This document shows positions 11,580 through 22,496 of a stretch of DNA of 64,000 nt, piece after piece; position 1 is the first letter of the stretch, and each line of letters starts with the position of its first letter. Below the pieces are notes generated by a model, which made no database searches, was not told where the DNA came from, and saw only the letters and a program-made list of their open reading frames with translations. The position numbers were made by a program, and so were the translations under genes. This DNA is from Phycomyces blakesleeanus NRRL 1555(-). Lineage: Eukaryota; Mucoromycota; Mucoromycetes; Mucorales; Phycomycetaceae. The DNA is taken from contig NW_017265151.1 in the NCBI RefSeq assembly GCF_001638985.1, positions 559,757 through 623,756 on the forward strand. The letters run 5' to 3'.

Positions 11580-12708
11580 TTATGACCCATATTTAAGAGC
11601 CCATTGAGGTAGAGCAGGATCTAAATCAATTGGGACTGTTGATTCCACTGTTCTACCATAAACTCTCTTAAGCAGTTGGCGGGAATTTGCACCCAATTGC
11701 TTAACAACAAACGAGTCAACCTCCGTAATGAATTTGTTAAGCTAAGTAACAAACATATATTAACATTCAGTCTGGCATCATTCAAAAAAGAAAACTGTTA
11801 GGTTTTACCTCGTCACTTCTCCAACTTGGGCGAGCAACACGAATCTCATTTCTTGGCTGAGAGGGGGACATATTATCGTCTGATTCGCCTTCAGACATGA
11901 CCGACTTTTGGATCAGTCCAGAGCAGTTTCGACCCATCTTGAGATCAATGTCAGCCTTGTAAGCATCATAAGCAAGGCGACGGCGAGTGTAGTTCTAAAG
12001 GAAAAAGACAATACAATTAATATTCTAATTGTTATTATTTAGCATAAATTGAAAATATAGTTTACATCAGTTTCACGGCCAGATCTTCTTGAATTAGTAT
12101 TCAAGGCTCGTCTTGTTTCCGGAAGTTCCCTTTGCTGGCGACGTCTACTACAGAAGTTTGTATATATACACTTGCGAAGGTCGCGTGTCCTCATATCAGT
12201 GCCAGCAAACTTCTTTTCCAAGTAATACAAGAGTTGTTTGACTAACTCTCTATTTGGAGAGCGATCAAAACGAACATCAACTGCCCACTTTGGTTTTATG
12301 GCGTTCGCTTGGATTTCTGCCTGGTCTCTTGATTTTAGCTTTGGGTTCCACATATAATCATGAATGTATCCCTATTATATTTTAATTAGCAACAAGATTG
12401 GCAAGTGTCTTTTGTATCTTAATACTTACAAATACAGCGTTAGTATCACTTGATTCAGTGATGGGAAGGGCAGCAGAAGTGGATGCAACACTAGTGGGCA
12501 CATGCGCAGATGCTGGGAGGGCAGACAAGGCATCAATGCCATTAATGGCGGTTGTGTTACCGGTGATTACTACACCGATTCTTGTATCCATCAATGTGAT
12601 CTTATCCTTCATGGCCTTCATCTCTTCTTTCATCGCATTCAAAGCTTGTAGCAACTGGACATCAGTGCTAGCAAGAGAAGGAGCGAGTCTGCAGTTGGGG
12701 GTAGGCAT
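11580..12708 (-). CDS. CACTA-1 accessory protein, 310 aa, four exons
   Basis: Exons of 93, 102, 62 and 53 codons join in phase 0 and contain no stop. The CACTA-2 homologue has 92, 102, 62 and 53. Exon 1 begins MPTPNCRLAP and has a helical K/E/M-rich stretch (LNAMKEEMKAMKDKITLM) that could form a coiled coil. Exon 2 starts at a WNPK motif and has YLEKKFAG followed by a basic YTNFCSRRRQQR stretch. Exon 3 has NCSGLI and ends at ARPSWRSDE. Exon 4 ends QWALKYGS. A DNA-binding partner of the transposase, analogous to TnpA-type proteins, is a reasonable guess from position and basic character only; no known domain was recognised. Intact, although its transposase partner is dead. Confidence 0.75.
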
Positions 12709-13345
12709 TATCTGTAATACATTATAATATTTTCAATTGTTAATATTAGTTCTTTTTCTTTTTTATTCTCTTTTGTAAGAGACAATCCATCTATTTTGTT
12801 ATGTAAATTACAATAAATTCGCAACGTAGATTTGTTGAGATGATATAATCAAGAGTGAGTGACATTGAATTGCAAGTAGAAATATTAAGTATTTATAGGC
12901 GGTAGTGATGCTTCAGGAACACTTCAAAGACAACTTCTTGAAACACTGAGATGCAAATCGGCCTTGATATATTTTTTGGCCTCAATTGATCACCTCTTTT
13001 CAGTTTTTTTTTGCTATCGTTTATTGGATAAGCTTTTCGGTATTTTGTTTCAAATGTGGAAAAAAAATTTACGTCTTTTTCTTTCTTCTTTTCTGCCCCT
13101 TTCCTCTTTTCCAACGTTTGTCATTATTATATTAGTGGCTTTTTTTTGGTAACATACTTCTTTATTAAATACTTTTTTATAAACAATAAAAATTAATACA
13201 TTCTTTTATTATCATAATAGATACTCGTTTGCTCTCATTTAAATGCATTCATTTCACAATCGCTGTCCAGATTAACAAAGGTCAATATTATATTTTGCGA
13301 AATTGACATCTATAAAAATCCTTCTGACTTGTTTTTTTTTATTAC

Positions 13346-13800
13346 AGACTTGATCATCAAGAATAACTGCTACAAATGAATTTGGTTAAAAACATCAAGG
13401 TAGTATATATATATATATATATTATTTTGACATGTATCTTACTAAAATGAAGTCTTATTATAGATGAACACTGTTGATTCTGTCTTTGATTTCCCTTACA
13501 TTATACAGCTGGAAATGACATTACATGGTAAGGATCACCACTTTATTTTTTATTTTAGTTATATTAATATTATAATGTGTTAACATAAAATATTATTATT
13601 TTTCACTAGAGTTCTATCAAGTGTTTACAAAGACAATCTATCTCTGTTAATATATATTCTTGCTACTGGTATGTAAATTATTTATTATTTTATTCGATTC
13701 ACAAAAATTAATGTTTTTCGTTGTTTTTATAGGGAAAGATATCATAAGGAACGCCATGGATTATCAATATCGACATCTATTTTTTGCTCGCTCTTTTCCA
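13346..13800 (+). other. Short exon-like blocks near the CACTA-1 right end (possible third gene)
   Basis: Acceptor/donor-bounded blocks of about 50-65 bp lie near 13347-13398, 13467-13531, 13612-13670 and from 13732, separated by AT-rich introns with good GTATGT, GTAAGG and GTAGTA donors. Strand and position (divergent from the accessory gene, between it and the terminus) match the micro-exon gene of CACTA-2 and CACTA-5. Blocks contain stops in some phases, so I do not offer a protein. A (TA)n run sits in the first intron near 13405. Confidence 0.3.
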
Positions 13801-14549
13801 ATATTTACAATATAAGTATAAAAGTGTACACAAAATGTAAAAGCATACTACATTAAATGTAGTACCCAGCACACATAGCTAATAATTTTTCTATGCTTCT
13901 TAAAGACTGTTGTATTTCAACAAACAGTCTGCTTTCTTTTTATATTTTCAGGTATTTCTTTTCTGTAGATAATTATTCTATTCAAACAGTATCAAGCAGA
14001 CCAGTAGAAGCAATAACGGATATCCAATAAATCAATACTATAAGATTGTTATAGTTCTAGAAACATTCTGTTCTTTCGAAATAAATACTATTATAAACTT
14101 TTACCAATAAAACAATTTCTGAAATTAAAATAAAAACGATTGAACTATACTATGGTTCAGAATCCAAAGAATTGCTCAAGTATTGAATTTAATTGGATAT
14201 AAAAGATAACGAAGAGGTGTAATGTTGAACTATACTACTGTGTCAAGATCGAAAATAAATATATTATCCACCTTTAAAGCTCCATATAAAACATATAAAA
14301 ATAAAACCTTGGTTTCAAAAAACTCTTTTCAATATCCCAAGTCAGATCAACACACCAAAAGTGCTAAAGAACTATATCCCCGTCATTTTTATTTGACCCC
14401 ACACATGTGTATAGCTGGTCATGGCACATGGTGCTAAGACGAACTTGTTACATGGTGATATGTATCTGGACTCAATGTTAAACCTTGTCTTGACACCTGA
14501 GTAACTACGCCTTTACACATACGTATGTCAGATCATTTTTCCAGTGTAG

Positions 14550-15596
14550 AATAAATTCAAGAGAATATCTTCAAGTAATATTGAATAATAGAGTAAAATC
14601 CATGTGTCAAGGCGCAGTAAGATGACTTCTTCAAGTAATAGTAGCTAAATTAGGTAAAGTATAGCTGTAAAAGTTCATTAAAATGACTTGTTAAAGTAAT
14701 AAAAGTAAGGTGACAAAAGGAACAGTCAGTTGTCAAAGTAGTGTAGGTTAACCTTTTAGAATTAACATGTGTATCAGATTACAAATGCTGCTGAAAGTGC
14801 ACGTTTCAATATAGCTTCTTGAAGTAACAGTATATATAAATTCTTGAATATCCAATTGTCAATGCAAAATCGTATGTTTTATTTTACTTTATCAGTTATT
14901 ATTATAACATATAGTATATAATATTAATGATCTTTGCTTTTAAATTAAAAAGTAGTAATAGCCAACACTTTTTTCTTTTTTTGTTGTTAATTAATACAAA
15001 TCCAGGTATCAGGGCGCAGCACAATTGTAACATACAAAGGAATCATTATTTTTATTTTATTTTTATTTTTATTTATTATTTATATTGAATAGCTTTTGGT
15101 AATAGCTAAAATGATATATACATATATTCACTTTATTCTTTAGATCGATATATTTTTATTACAATTACTATACAATTAAAAATGATCTGATTTTTATTTA
15201 TTTATATATAATTTATAAGTATAATAATAATAATAATAGTTGGTAGTAATAAGAAAAAAATATATAATTTTTAAAGATGTTCAAAGCAAACAGTGACTTA
15301 ATAGTAAAGATATTTTGTTATATGGACATGATTTATATTACAATAGAGATTTATCAATAATTGAGATATTGAATGCAATTGAAAGATGATTAGATTCCAT
15401 ATAACTCACGTGCAGAGTACCTCTCTTTCGTTTTAACGGTTTGATGTAAGTCATATGATTTATAACTTCCTTTCTTTCTCACACCCACTGAGGTTTCTCT
15501 TAAATATGGAAATTTCTTGTCAAAACCAAATTTTCTATTGGCTTAGAGTATGAATTGAGATTAAACATAAAAAGCTTCATATTTGGGGGAGCAAAA
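14550..15596. other. AT-rich spacer between CACTA-1 and Tc1-A
   Basis: No gene recognised. Around 14560-14760 there are loose repeats of a TTCAAGTAATA / GTTAAAGTAATA motif; the rest is AT-rich with short TTTTATT runs. It ends at the TA dinucleotide (15597-15598) used by Tc1-A. Confidence 0.5.
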
Positions 15597-15805
15597 TACT
15601 GGTTTTATCCATTCAATTGGCGCCCATTTCCATCTAATTAGCGTCCGTTTCCATCTAATTAGAACCCATTGACATCTGATTGGCTTCCATAGAAATTGAA
15701 TTTGCGTCCATTGCCAACTGAATTTGCTCCCATTGCCATCTGAATTTGCTCCCCCCCTTTTACTATTGGCGGAAGGGTACATGGCACTCAATTTTTTTAT
15801 CCTTG

Positions 15806-16066
15806 CGCCTTACAATTTTTTTTATATAACCGTAGTATTTTTTTTTGTAAACGTCGTACTTTTTTTTGTAAACGTCGTACTTTTTTTTTGTAAACGTCGT
15901 ATTTTTTTTTGTAAACGTCGAATTTTTTTTATATAACCGTAGTATTTTTTTTGTAAACGTTGTATTTTTTTATATAACCGTAGTATTTTTTTTTGTAAAC
16001 GTCGTATTTTTTTTTGTAAACGTCGTATTTTTTTTATATAACTGCCATATTTTTTTATATAAGTGC
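15806..16066. repeat. Subterminal minisatellite of Tc1-A, left
   Basis: A tandem array of ~21-bp units made of a T-run plus GTAAACGTCGTA, alternating with T-run plus TATATAACCGTAGTA. It lies just inside the 21-bp-repeat TIR. The same array in inverted orientation stands at 32866-33022. Confidence 0.85.
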
Positions 16067-16271
16067 CAAACGCCTAATGTAATAGCACTTCAATATATGT
16101 AGATCTTTCTACAAAGATACGTCATAGAAAATATCTATAGAGAGAACTAACAGAATATGTAAACTTTTCTCCAGATTACTTTATTAAAGTTAAATACCTT
16201 ACTGCAGTTATAAGATAATAAAGCAAGTATCTCATTATAATAATTATGTTAAAATTGAAAATGCAATGATA

Positions 16272-16655
16272 TTATTTGTATTCTTTCTTTATTGCAGAGT
16301 AAGTTTCAAATAAAAGATTCATTTTTTCGTCACTTGTAGCCTCCTTGTTGTTTTTAATGAAAAAAACAACTGGAGACTTTCTCCACTTCAAAATATAGCC
16401 ACCAGCAGTTGTTTGTTTCATATTTACTATCTTGCTGGCTTTTTTGATAGTTAATCCCCTTATGAAGTAGAGGTAAAGAAGCTTTTTTATATCTTTATCC
16501 GTAGGCTTTTGATATTGCCCTCTACTTTTTTTGGGGGTTTCGTCTGTTGTTGACGGGGCAGAACTTTTTGGATCTTCTGGCATTTCAGGCTCTTCAAGCT
16601 CTTCCATGATTTTTTCAAAGGCACTGTTATATTCTTCAAGTTTTTCGTGTAACAT
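16272..16655 (-). CDS. Tc1-A standalone helix-turn-helix protein, 127 aa
   Basis: An open frame of 127 codons from ATG at 16655, differing from the Tc1-B copy only at a few positions (for example LTIKKAS for LTIEKAS). The N-terminus is acidic and proline-containing (EELEEPEMPEDPK). Residues 45-93 form the HTH-like core RGQYQKPTDKDIKKLLYL...KQTTAGGYILKWRK. It is transcribed divergently from the transposase. Still open although the Tc1-A transposase gene is split and frameshifted. Confidence 0.7.
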   Translation of the reverse strand: MLHEKLEEYNSAFEKIMEELEEPEMPEDPKSSAPSTTDETPKKSRGQYQKPTDKDIKKLLYLYFIRGLTIKKASKIVNMKQTTAGGYILKWRKSPVVFFIKNNKEATSDEKMNLLFETYSAIKKEYK

Positions 16656-17302
16656 TGTAGGGTTTTCTGATAATAAAAGGTGAAAAAATAAAGAAATAGG
16701 AAGATATGTTAAAGTGACATATTTTATATAAATATAGTTATATCTAGCACATAGCAGTTATAATTAAATAGTAATTACTTAAGATGCAAGATAAAAATCA
16801 GAACACAAGTTGAAGCAGCAAGAATAGATGTAAAGAAGATTGAGTTGTTGTTAAATAGTATTAGTCATTATATTTTCAGCTTTTTATATCAAAAAATAAT
16901 ATTCCAAGGTCCACTAAATAAAGTAGTACAAATTGAACTCAAGGAGATAAAAAATAAATAGGACAATATATTACCCGCAGCCATAAATTTATTATAAACA
17001 TTCTTTTTTAAAAGAGATATCATAATTCTCTCTCTTTCCATTTGGTGTTTATATACCAAAACTGTTTATTTCTCTTCTTAAATAAGCAATGAATCTTATT
17101 ATCATGCTCACTTCAACAACTAAATATTACTCTGACAATGAAAACACTGCCTAAAGCTCTACACCTCATGGATTTTTTTTATTATTTCCTGATCACATTA
17201 TGTTTCTGTATGTAAATAAAGCCTATACCTCGGAGTCATTGATATTAATCTCTAAATAATCTATAGTATTTTGAACAAAAGCTATAAATCTGAAAAGAAA
17301 AC

Positions 17303-18760
17303 GTGACGATTCAACCCTCCACCTACAAAGAAACTACAAGATCAAACATCTACCTGTACGATAGGAACCAGTCTACACATATTCATAATGCTTTTAAGTG
17401 CATTTCACCGACTATACTTTTTCGAAATCCAACAGTAGAATTCACTCTACCAACCACACAAAAACTTGCCAATTTTTATCTAAAATATCCAGTAATCTGA
17501 TTGACTACCACAGCAATTGTATTTCTTATGAACCTGGTCCTACACAAGCATCTAATACCATTACAAAAAAGAATCCAAAAATGCTATATTTATTCAGCAC
17601 CTGCTCCAACCATTTTACAATGTCAGAATCCTGATCTTCTTAATATCAAACTCAACAACTCTTTGTAATCTGCACTCGAAACAAGTAAATGTCCAACAAT
17701 CTGTTAAACAACTGAAAGCGGTTCAAGAATTATACTTTGCTCACAATACTACCCGATCTCAATTTTGGAAACCCTCATGATACAAAATACCAAAAAAAAA
17801 CCAAATATTACACACACAAAAACAGTAACAAAAAATAGCACAAGCTCATGACAAAAAAAAGAAATAAAAAAAGAGATGAAAAAAAAAAGAGATGAAAAAA
17901 TAAAAAAAAATAAAAAAAAAGAAATAAAAAAAAATAAAAAAAAAAGAAATAAAAAAAAAAAATAAAAAAAAATAAAAAAAGAAATAAAAAAAAAGAAAAA
18001 AAAAGAAATAAAAAAAAAAGAAATAAAAAAAAAGGAAATAAAAAAAAAGAAATAAAAAAAAAGAAATAAAAAAAATAGAAATAAAAAAAAGAAAAAAAAA
18101 AGAAATAAAAAAAAGAAAAATGTAATAGCAATTTTAAAAATAATTCTCCAAATAGTATAACTAGCATTTTTATTCATAAATTTTTATAATATACATAACC
18201 ATTTTTTCGCAAATAATTTCTGAAAAACTGAAAAACTGAAAGTCTCAATAACTGAAAAAATGAAAGTCTCAATAACTGAAAAACTGAAAACCTTAATAAC
18301 TGAAAATAAAATAGTATCTAACCGCAGAAATTTCTGAAAAACTGAAAATCTCAATAACTGAATTTCGAGCTTTTCCTTGGCTCTATACAAAAAAAAACTT
18401 TCTTTTTTTTATTTTTTTTTATTTTTTTATTTTTTTTTGGTTGGGCAAACCCATGAGGAGAAATCCCACCCCTTCCTTCGAGACAGAGGACAGGACACCA
18501 TAAAGGCTCTGGTAGCACTGTAAATCGGCTAATAAAATAAATGTTCTTAAAAGTGTGAAGAAGCTTAATATGTAAACATTCATTATTCTTCAACATGTTC
18601 TTTATCCAAATATATTAAGACAACAGGACAAGACTATACCTTGATAGAAACGTTTAAGTTATTAAAATATATATTTTTTTGGTATATATACCCCAGTGTC
18701 TTAATAAAAGTTTCTCAGTTATCTTTCTTCCTCGATTTTAACACCCTTTTTATTTTCAAA
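17303..18760. other. Tc1-A central region: no firm gene; poly-A/T array and TATA promoter
   Basis: Between the two divergent genes lie small frames at 17303-17500 and 17398-17634 of uncertain status, a low-complexity array at about 17860-18120 of A-runs punctuated by GAAAT, and repeats of CTGAAAAA / CTCAATAACTGAAA at about 18220-18360. A TATATATA box stands near 18690, about 75 bp before the transposase ATG. The small frames recur in all three copies, but the copies are too similar for that to count as evidence of selection. Confidence 0.5.
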
Positions 18761-18765
18761 AAAAA

Positions 18766-19143
18766 ATGCCTACTTCCAACAACTCCCTCGAATTTGTTAT
18801 GGACAAGCACTGTAAAATGGTCAGTCACAGCGGTTCTGCAGACCAAACCCAGTTTTCTGGAATTGCTTTCGACCCCTTGTGCGATTTCAACCAAGAGATT
18901 GTCGACGAAATGCATGGAGAAGTTGTACTCCGATCTGTGACAGATGTCTTTGTCAACCATGCCGATATGGAATGGACCCATACCTCGGCCGGAAACCCAG
19001 CAGTCACAAACCTCCTCAGTCTCAAAAGTTTCCTGCCAACCGAAGTCAACGAGGCCACAACCAAGACAATTGTTGCACAGAAGCCAAAGACGAATCTGTT
19101 GGAGAAGGTCGATCCTGATTCTGTTCCCACTGCAGAAAGCATA
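18766..19143 (+). pseudogene. Tc1-A transposase, 5' part (cut by CACTA-2)
   Basis: Codes MPTSNNSLEFVMDKHCK onward, the 125-residue N-terminal region of the family, and stops matching at PTAESI, where the ATA duplication and the CACTA-2 terminus begin at 19144. The gene resumes at 31386. In the intact Tc1-B the same bases run straight on into GRGSYRKYNQ. Confidence 0.93.
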
Positions 19144-20011
19144 CACTGGAAAAATAACAATAAATACACACCGGGAAATTCAGGCATACTATTGTGAATA
19201 TTCCGCATTTTACAGTGGGGTTTTGCCTATTTCCACTGGTACCAAAGCTGATCTGGTTACATGTGCACAGACCTGCTATCTACAAGTGTAAAGTTCGATA
19301 GCACTAGTGAAGTTGGGGTCAATAGTAATTTTATATCTTTGTATATAATAGAGTACCAAGAAAACTTTATTTCAAACTTTGTTTTTTTGCTGTAATACAA
19401 TCTGTTTCCATGTTAAAGGTTAATAATCAGGGACTACGTCGCATGTGTATTGTTGAACTATCCCTGGGTGAATAGTTAGAACCATGGACATTTTATTGCT
19501 TATAAGCCAATCATTAACACTCTTTATTATGAGGTCATAGATTATCTGCTCCCCCAATTACTTGATATTCAATTATTATTGGTTTGAATTATAGTTTATT
19601 TTTGTATTTATTAGAAAAAATAGAATGATTCTAGGTTGATAGTATTGGAATAATATTATATGCCTCGGGCCGTCTTCACCGGTATCCTTCATATGACTCA
19701 AATCAAGCAGTGCTTTATATATAATGTTTGTAAACCCTCATATTCAGTAGTTATCTTTGGCACAGACACTATTTAACATAATAGAAGAGAAGTTAGATGT
19801 GTATTTAAATATTTACATGTTGTGAGTGATATATTAATTTGAGGATACATACAATATAATGACTGAAGAAGATAAAAATAAAACTTTGAGAGTTCGAGGC
19901 ATGGCGTCAAGTATAATTTCTTTAACAATGAAAATAATATAGAGAAGTTAGTTTGAGTGAATTGGGTGACAGAATATGTAATGAACATACTCAAAGAAAG
20001 TCAATTTATTT

Positions 20012-20640
20012 GTAGACCTAGATAGTACTTGTCAAGAGTTGATATAACCTTTAGTAAAAAACATATATTAATATACAGTATAAATAATACTATCATACAT
20101 ATTAAGAGAATAAAAGAAGAAGTCTTACCATGTCAATGATGGCGCCAAGAGATAGAGGTTCTTGATTCATTGCGTGTTTGGCAGATGAACATTCATCTGT
20201 AATAAAAATTATATTCTGTCAGATAAATATTAAAAGTAAATAAAAAATAAAATATTACCGTGTTGATGGTCTTGTTTAATTGTAGGGAATATTTTTGGCG
20301 ATATTGTCTATAAAAAAGAAGGAGAAAAGTCAGAATAATTTTATATGATGATGACATGAAGTATAGTTACTAACCTGGACTAATCCGGATGGCCATTGTA
20401 AAGAGAATACATCAGAAGGAAAAAACACGCTAGTATCTATGACAACTGAAATAATAACTATTATTTAGTTACATTTGAAGAAAAGAATTGCTTTAAAAAA
20501 AAAGAAGATATGTTACCAAAAAAGTTTGCGAATATAGTAAAACACTAAGAGAGTATATATGTATCTATGACAACAGAATGTGTTAATCTTGTTGTTGTCT
20601 GTACAGAAGTATTTTTAAGAAGAATGTATCTTACCAGTAA
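20012..20640 (-). CDS. CACTA third gene made of micro-exons (exon model partial)
   Basis: Five blocks on the minus strand end in good donors: one ending at 20635, then 20564-20517, 20436-20375, 20307-20259 and 20196-20129, with a probable last block near 20012. The three best join in consistent phase as TSVFFPSDVFSLQWPSGLVQ, TISPKIFPTIKQDHQH and ECSSAKHAMNQEPLSLGAI-IDM. CACTA-5 has the same three exons with the same phases at 62645-62340 (TRILLPSDASPSQCP, AISPKLLSTIKHGYEY, IANQELSFHTSVIDM). The 20564-20517 block has a TAG in the frame needed, so the start is unresolved. Function unknown. It diverges from the accessory gene and lies about 0.9-1.5 kb from the terminus. Confidence 0.45.
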
Positions 20641-21173
20641 AATTGACAGTTATAACAAAAATCAGAAAGAGAAAGAAAAGAAAAGAAAATGGTCGATAAG
20701 GAAAAATATGGAAAAATATGGAAAAATAAAAAAAATAAGTAAATAAAATACAAAAAAAACAAAATAGGCAATTAAAAAAAATGAAACTCAAAAAAAATAT
20801 CCAAAAAGCATAATAGATATAATGGTGTAGTATCTAAAAGCAATCTTTGTATCAATTTACACAGTGTGTGTACAAGAAGTTACTTTAGATATATTCTTTT
20901 AACCAAGATCAATCAAGACTAGACATCCTTTTTTTTGGAAATATAAATATACGTTTTTGCTACAATCTTACTCACCCTTGCTCACGCACTCTTACAATTA
21001 TTCTTACTTATACTCACACTTTCTCTCTCTATCTTCCCATCTTTTTCTGTCTTTTATTTTGGTATGTTTGATAATAAATATAATTGTAGTGTATAATAGA
21101 AATTTATTCAAAGAATATAAAAGCATTAACAGTTAATACATATTTGAACTTATATTTTTTAAATTAATAGAAT

Positions 21174-22344
21174 ATGTCTAACCAAAATGAAAGCTATCCC
21201 ACTCGACGCACTCCTGCTGAGAGAGAGATGACAAACTCTCTTGCCATCTTGCGTCGTGACATGACCACTGTCATGAAAGACGTTGCTGATATCAAAGCAA
21301 AAACTTCGAACACTCCTGTGTCTGCTGTTTTGCAGAGTCAGCCGATGGCTTTAGTGCATGCTGTTGCTCCTGTGAGCATGGAAATGAATGTAGCTGGTTC
21401 TCCCACCATGGCTTCTGATGCAAAATCAGTCAACAAAACAAAAGCCTATGTATGTATCATACATATAGTAAGTTATATCTTTAATAACTTACCAAGATTC
21501 AATAGAGACTTCTTCGGGAGCATTTGTGGGACCCTAAGTTCAAGTCAAAACATTTGGCTGAAATTCAAGCCAACAATGGCAAGCCAAGGTGGAACACGGC
21601 TGTCAACTTCAACCAGTCGCCAAACACTGAGCTGACAGAAAACCTCGTTGCCTACTTGGAAAGAAATTTCGTAGGAGCAGGACTGAGAAAAAGTGATGTT
21701 CGTGACTTTGTCTACACGAACTTCACTAGCAGAAAGCGTGCAGCTAATAAGTCTCAGGCTAAAAAGAAGTCAGACAATGCTCGCAACAGAAGGAGTAGCC
21801 GCGAAAAGGAGGTAAGTTATACTTTATTTATTTATTATTTGAATAATTCTTATCTAAGTCATTAATTTAAAGCAAAAAAAGAAAACTAATTTAATATTTT
21901 CAACAGCACTTGAAACGTCGCAAAACAGCGTACCAGTCTAACAAGACTGCTATTGATGACGAGATGAAAAGAGATTGCTCTGGTCTCATTATAGAAGAGG
22001 CTATGTCTGTTGGTGAGTCAGACGATGGCACTTCGCCTCATGTTTCTTATAGTGGGCTTCGTCTTCGTCGTCCAGGTTGGAGAAGTGATGAGGTACTTAG
22101 TTTTTTGAAAGTTGAAATATTTAATTTAGTTAATATATTATATTGTATTATACTGAATAAAATATTAATGTCTTTAATATAGTACAACCACTTCATCACA
22201 CTTGTTGACAACAAAGTGGTAGCTGATTTAGGCTTAAATAGCCATCAATTGCTGTCACGTGCTTTTGGCGAAACCGTTGAAGGACCAGTCCCTGATGCAA
22301 TTGCGTCACAGTTTCCTCAGTGGGCTCTTAGAAACGGGCCCTAA
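21174..22344 (+). CDS. CACTA-2 accessory protein, 309 aa, four exons
   Basis: Exons 21174-21449, 21506-21811, 21907-22092 and 22183-22344 join in phase 0 to 92+102+62+53 codons with no stop. The protein starts MSNQNESYPTRRTPAERE. Its second exon begins near LWDPKFKSKHLAEIQANNG and has YLERNFVG and a basic YTNFTSRKRAANKSQ segment. The third has DEMKRDCSGLI and ends RRPGWRSDE, and the last ends QWALRNGP. Exon lengths and landmark residues match the CACTA-1 gene across clearly diverged sequences, which argues for constraint. It converges on the transposase gene with 152 bp between stops. The role is not known; a terminus-binding cofactor is the natural guess. Confidence 0.8.
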
Positions 22345-22496
22345 ATAAAGTTTATATTTTTTGTTCTTTTTTTCTTCATTCATAACGTCCTATACTTTAA
22401 ATAACCAAAAAAATGCATAAAGAGGCATTACTTGTTCTTTGTTTTTATTTAATTATTCTCATAAAAAATCATAGTGCATAATTATTCATAAAGGCT

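Larger units (their letters stand above)
5222..14546 (+). mobile_element. CACTA-1: type-I CACTA element with 3-bp TSD, carrying a nested MULE
   Basis: Left terminus CACTGGAAAAA at 5222; the inverted copy ends at 14546; the first 11 bases match. The flanking triplets 5219-5221 and 14547-14549 are both TAG, the 3-bp duplication expected for CACTA elements. Total length is 9325 bp. Removing the 2515-bp MULE and its 8-bp duplication leaves about 6.80 kb, almost the same as CACTA-2 without its own insertion (about 6.79 kb). Order: transposase (+), convergent accessory gene (-), then a spliced-looking block near the right terminus. Confidence 0.88.

Noticed and set aside
17749..18177. Phe/Leu-rich frames of 108-142 codons in all three Tc1 copies
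   Set aside because: Produced by the poly-A/T array; no plausible protein sequence.
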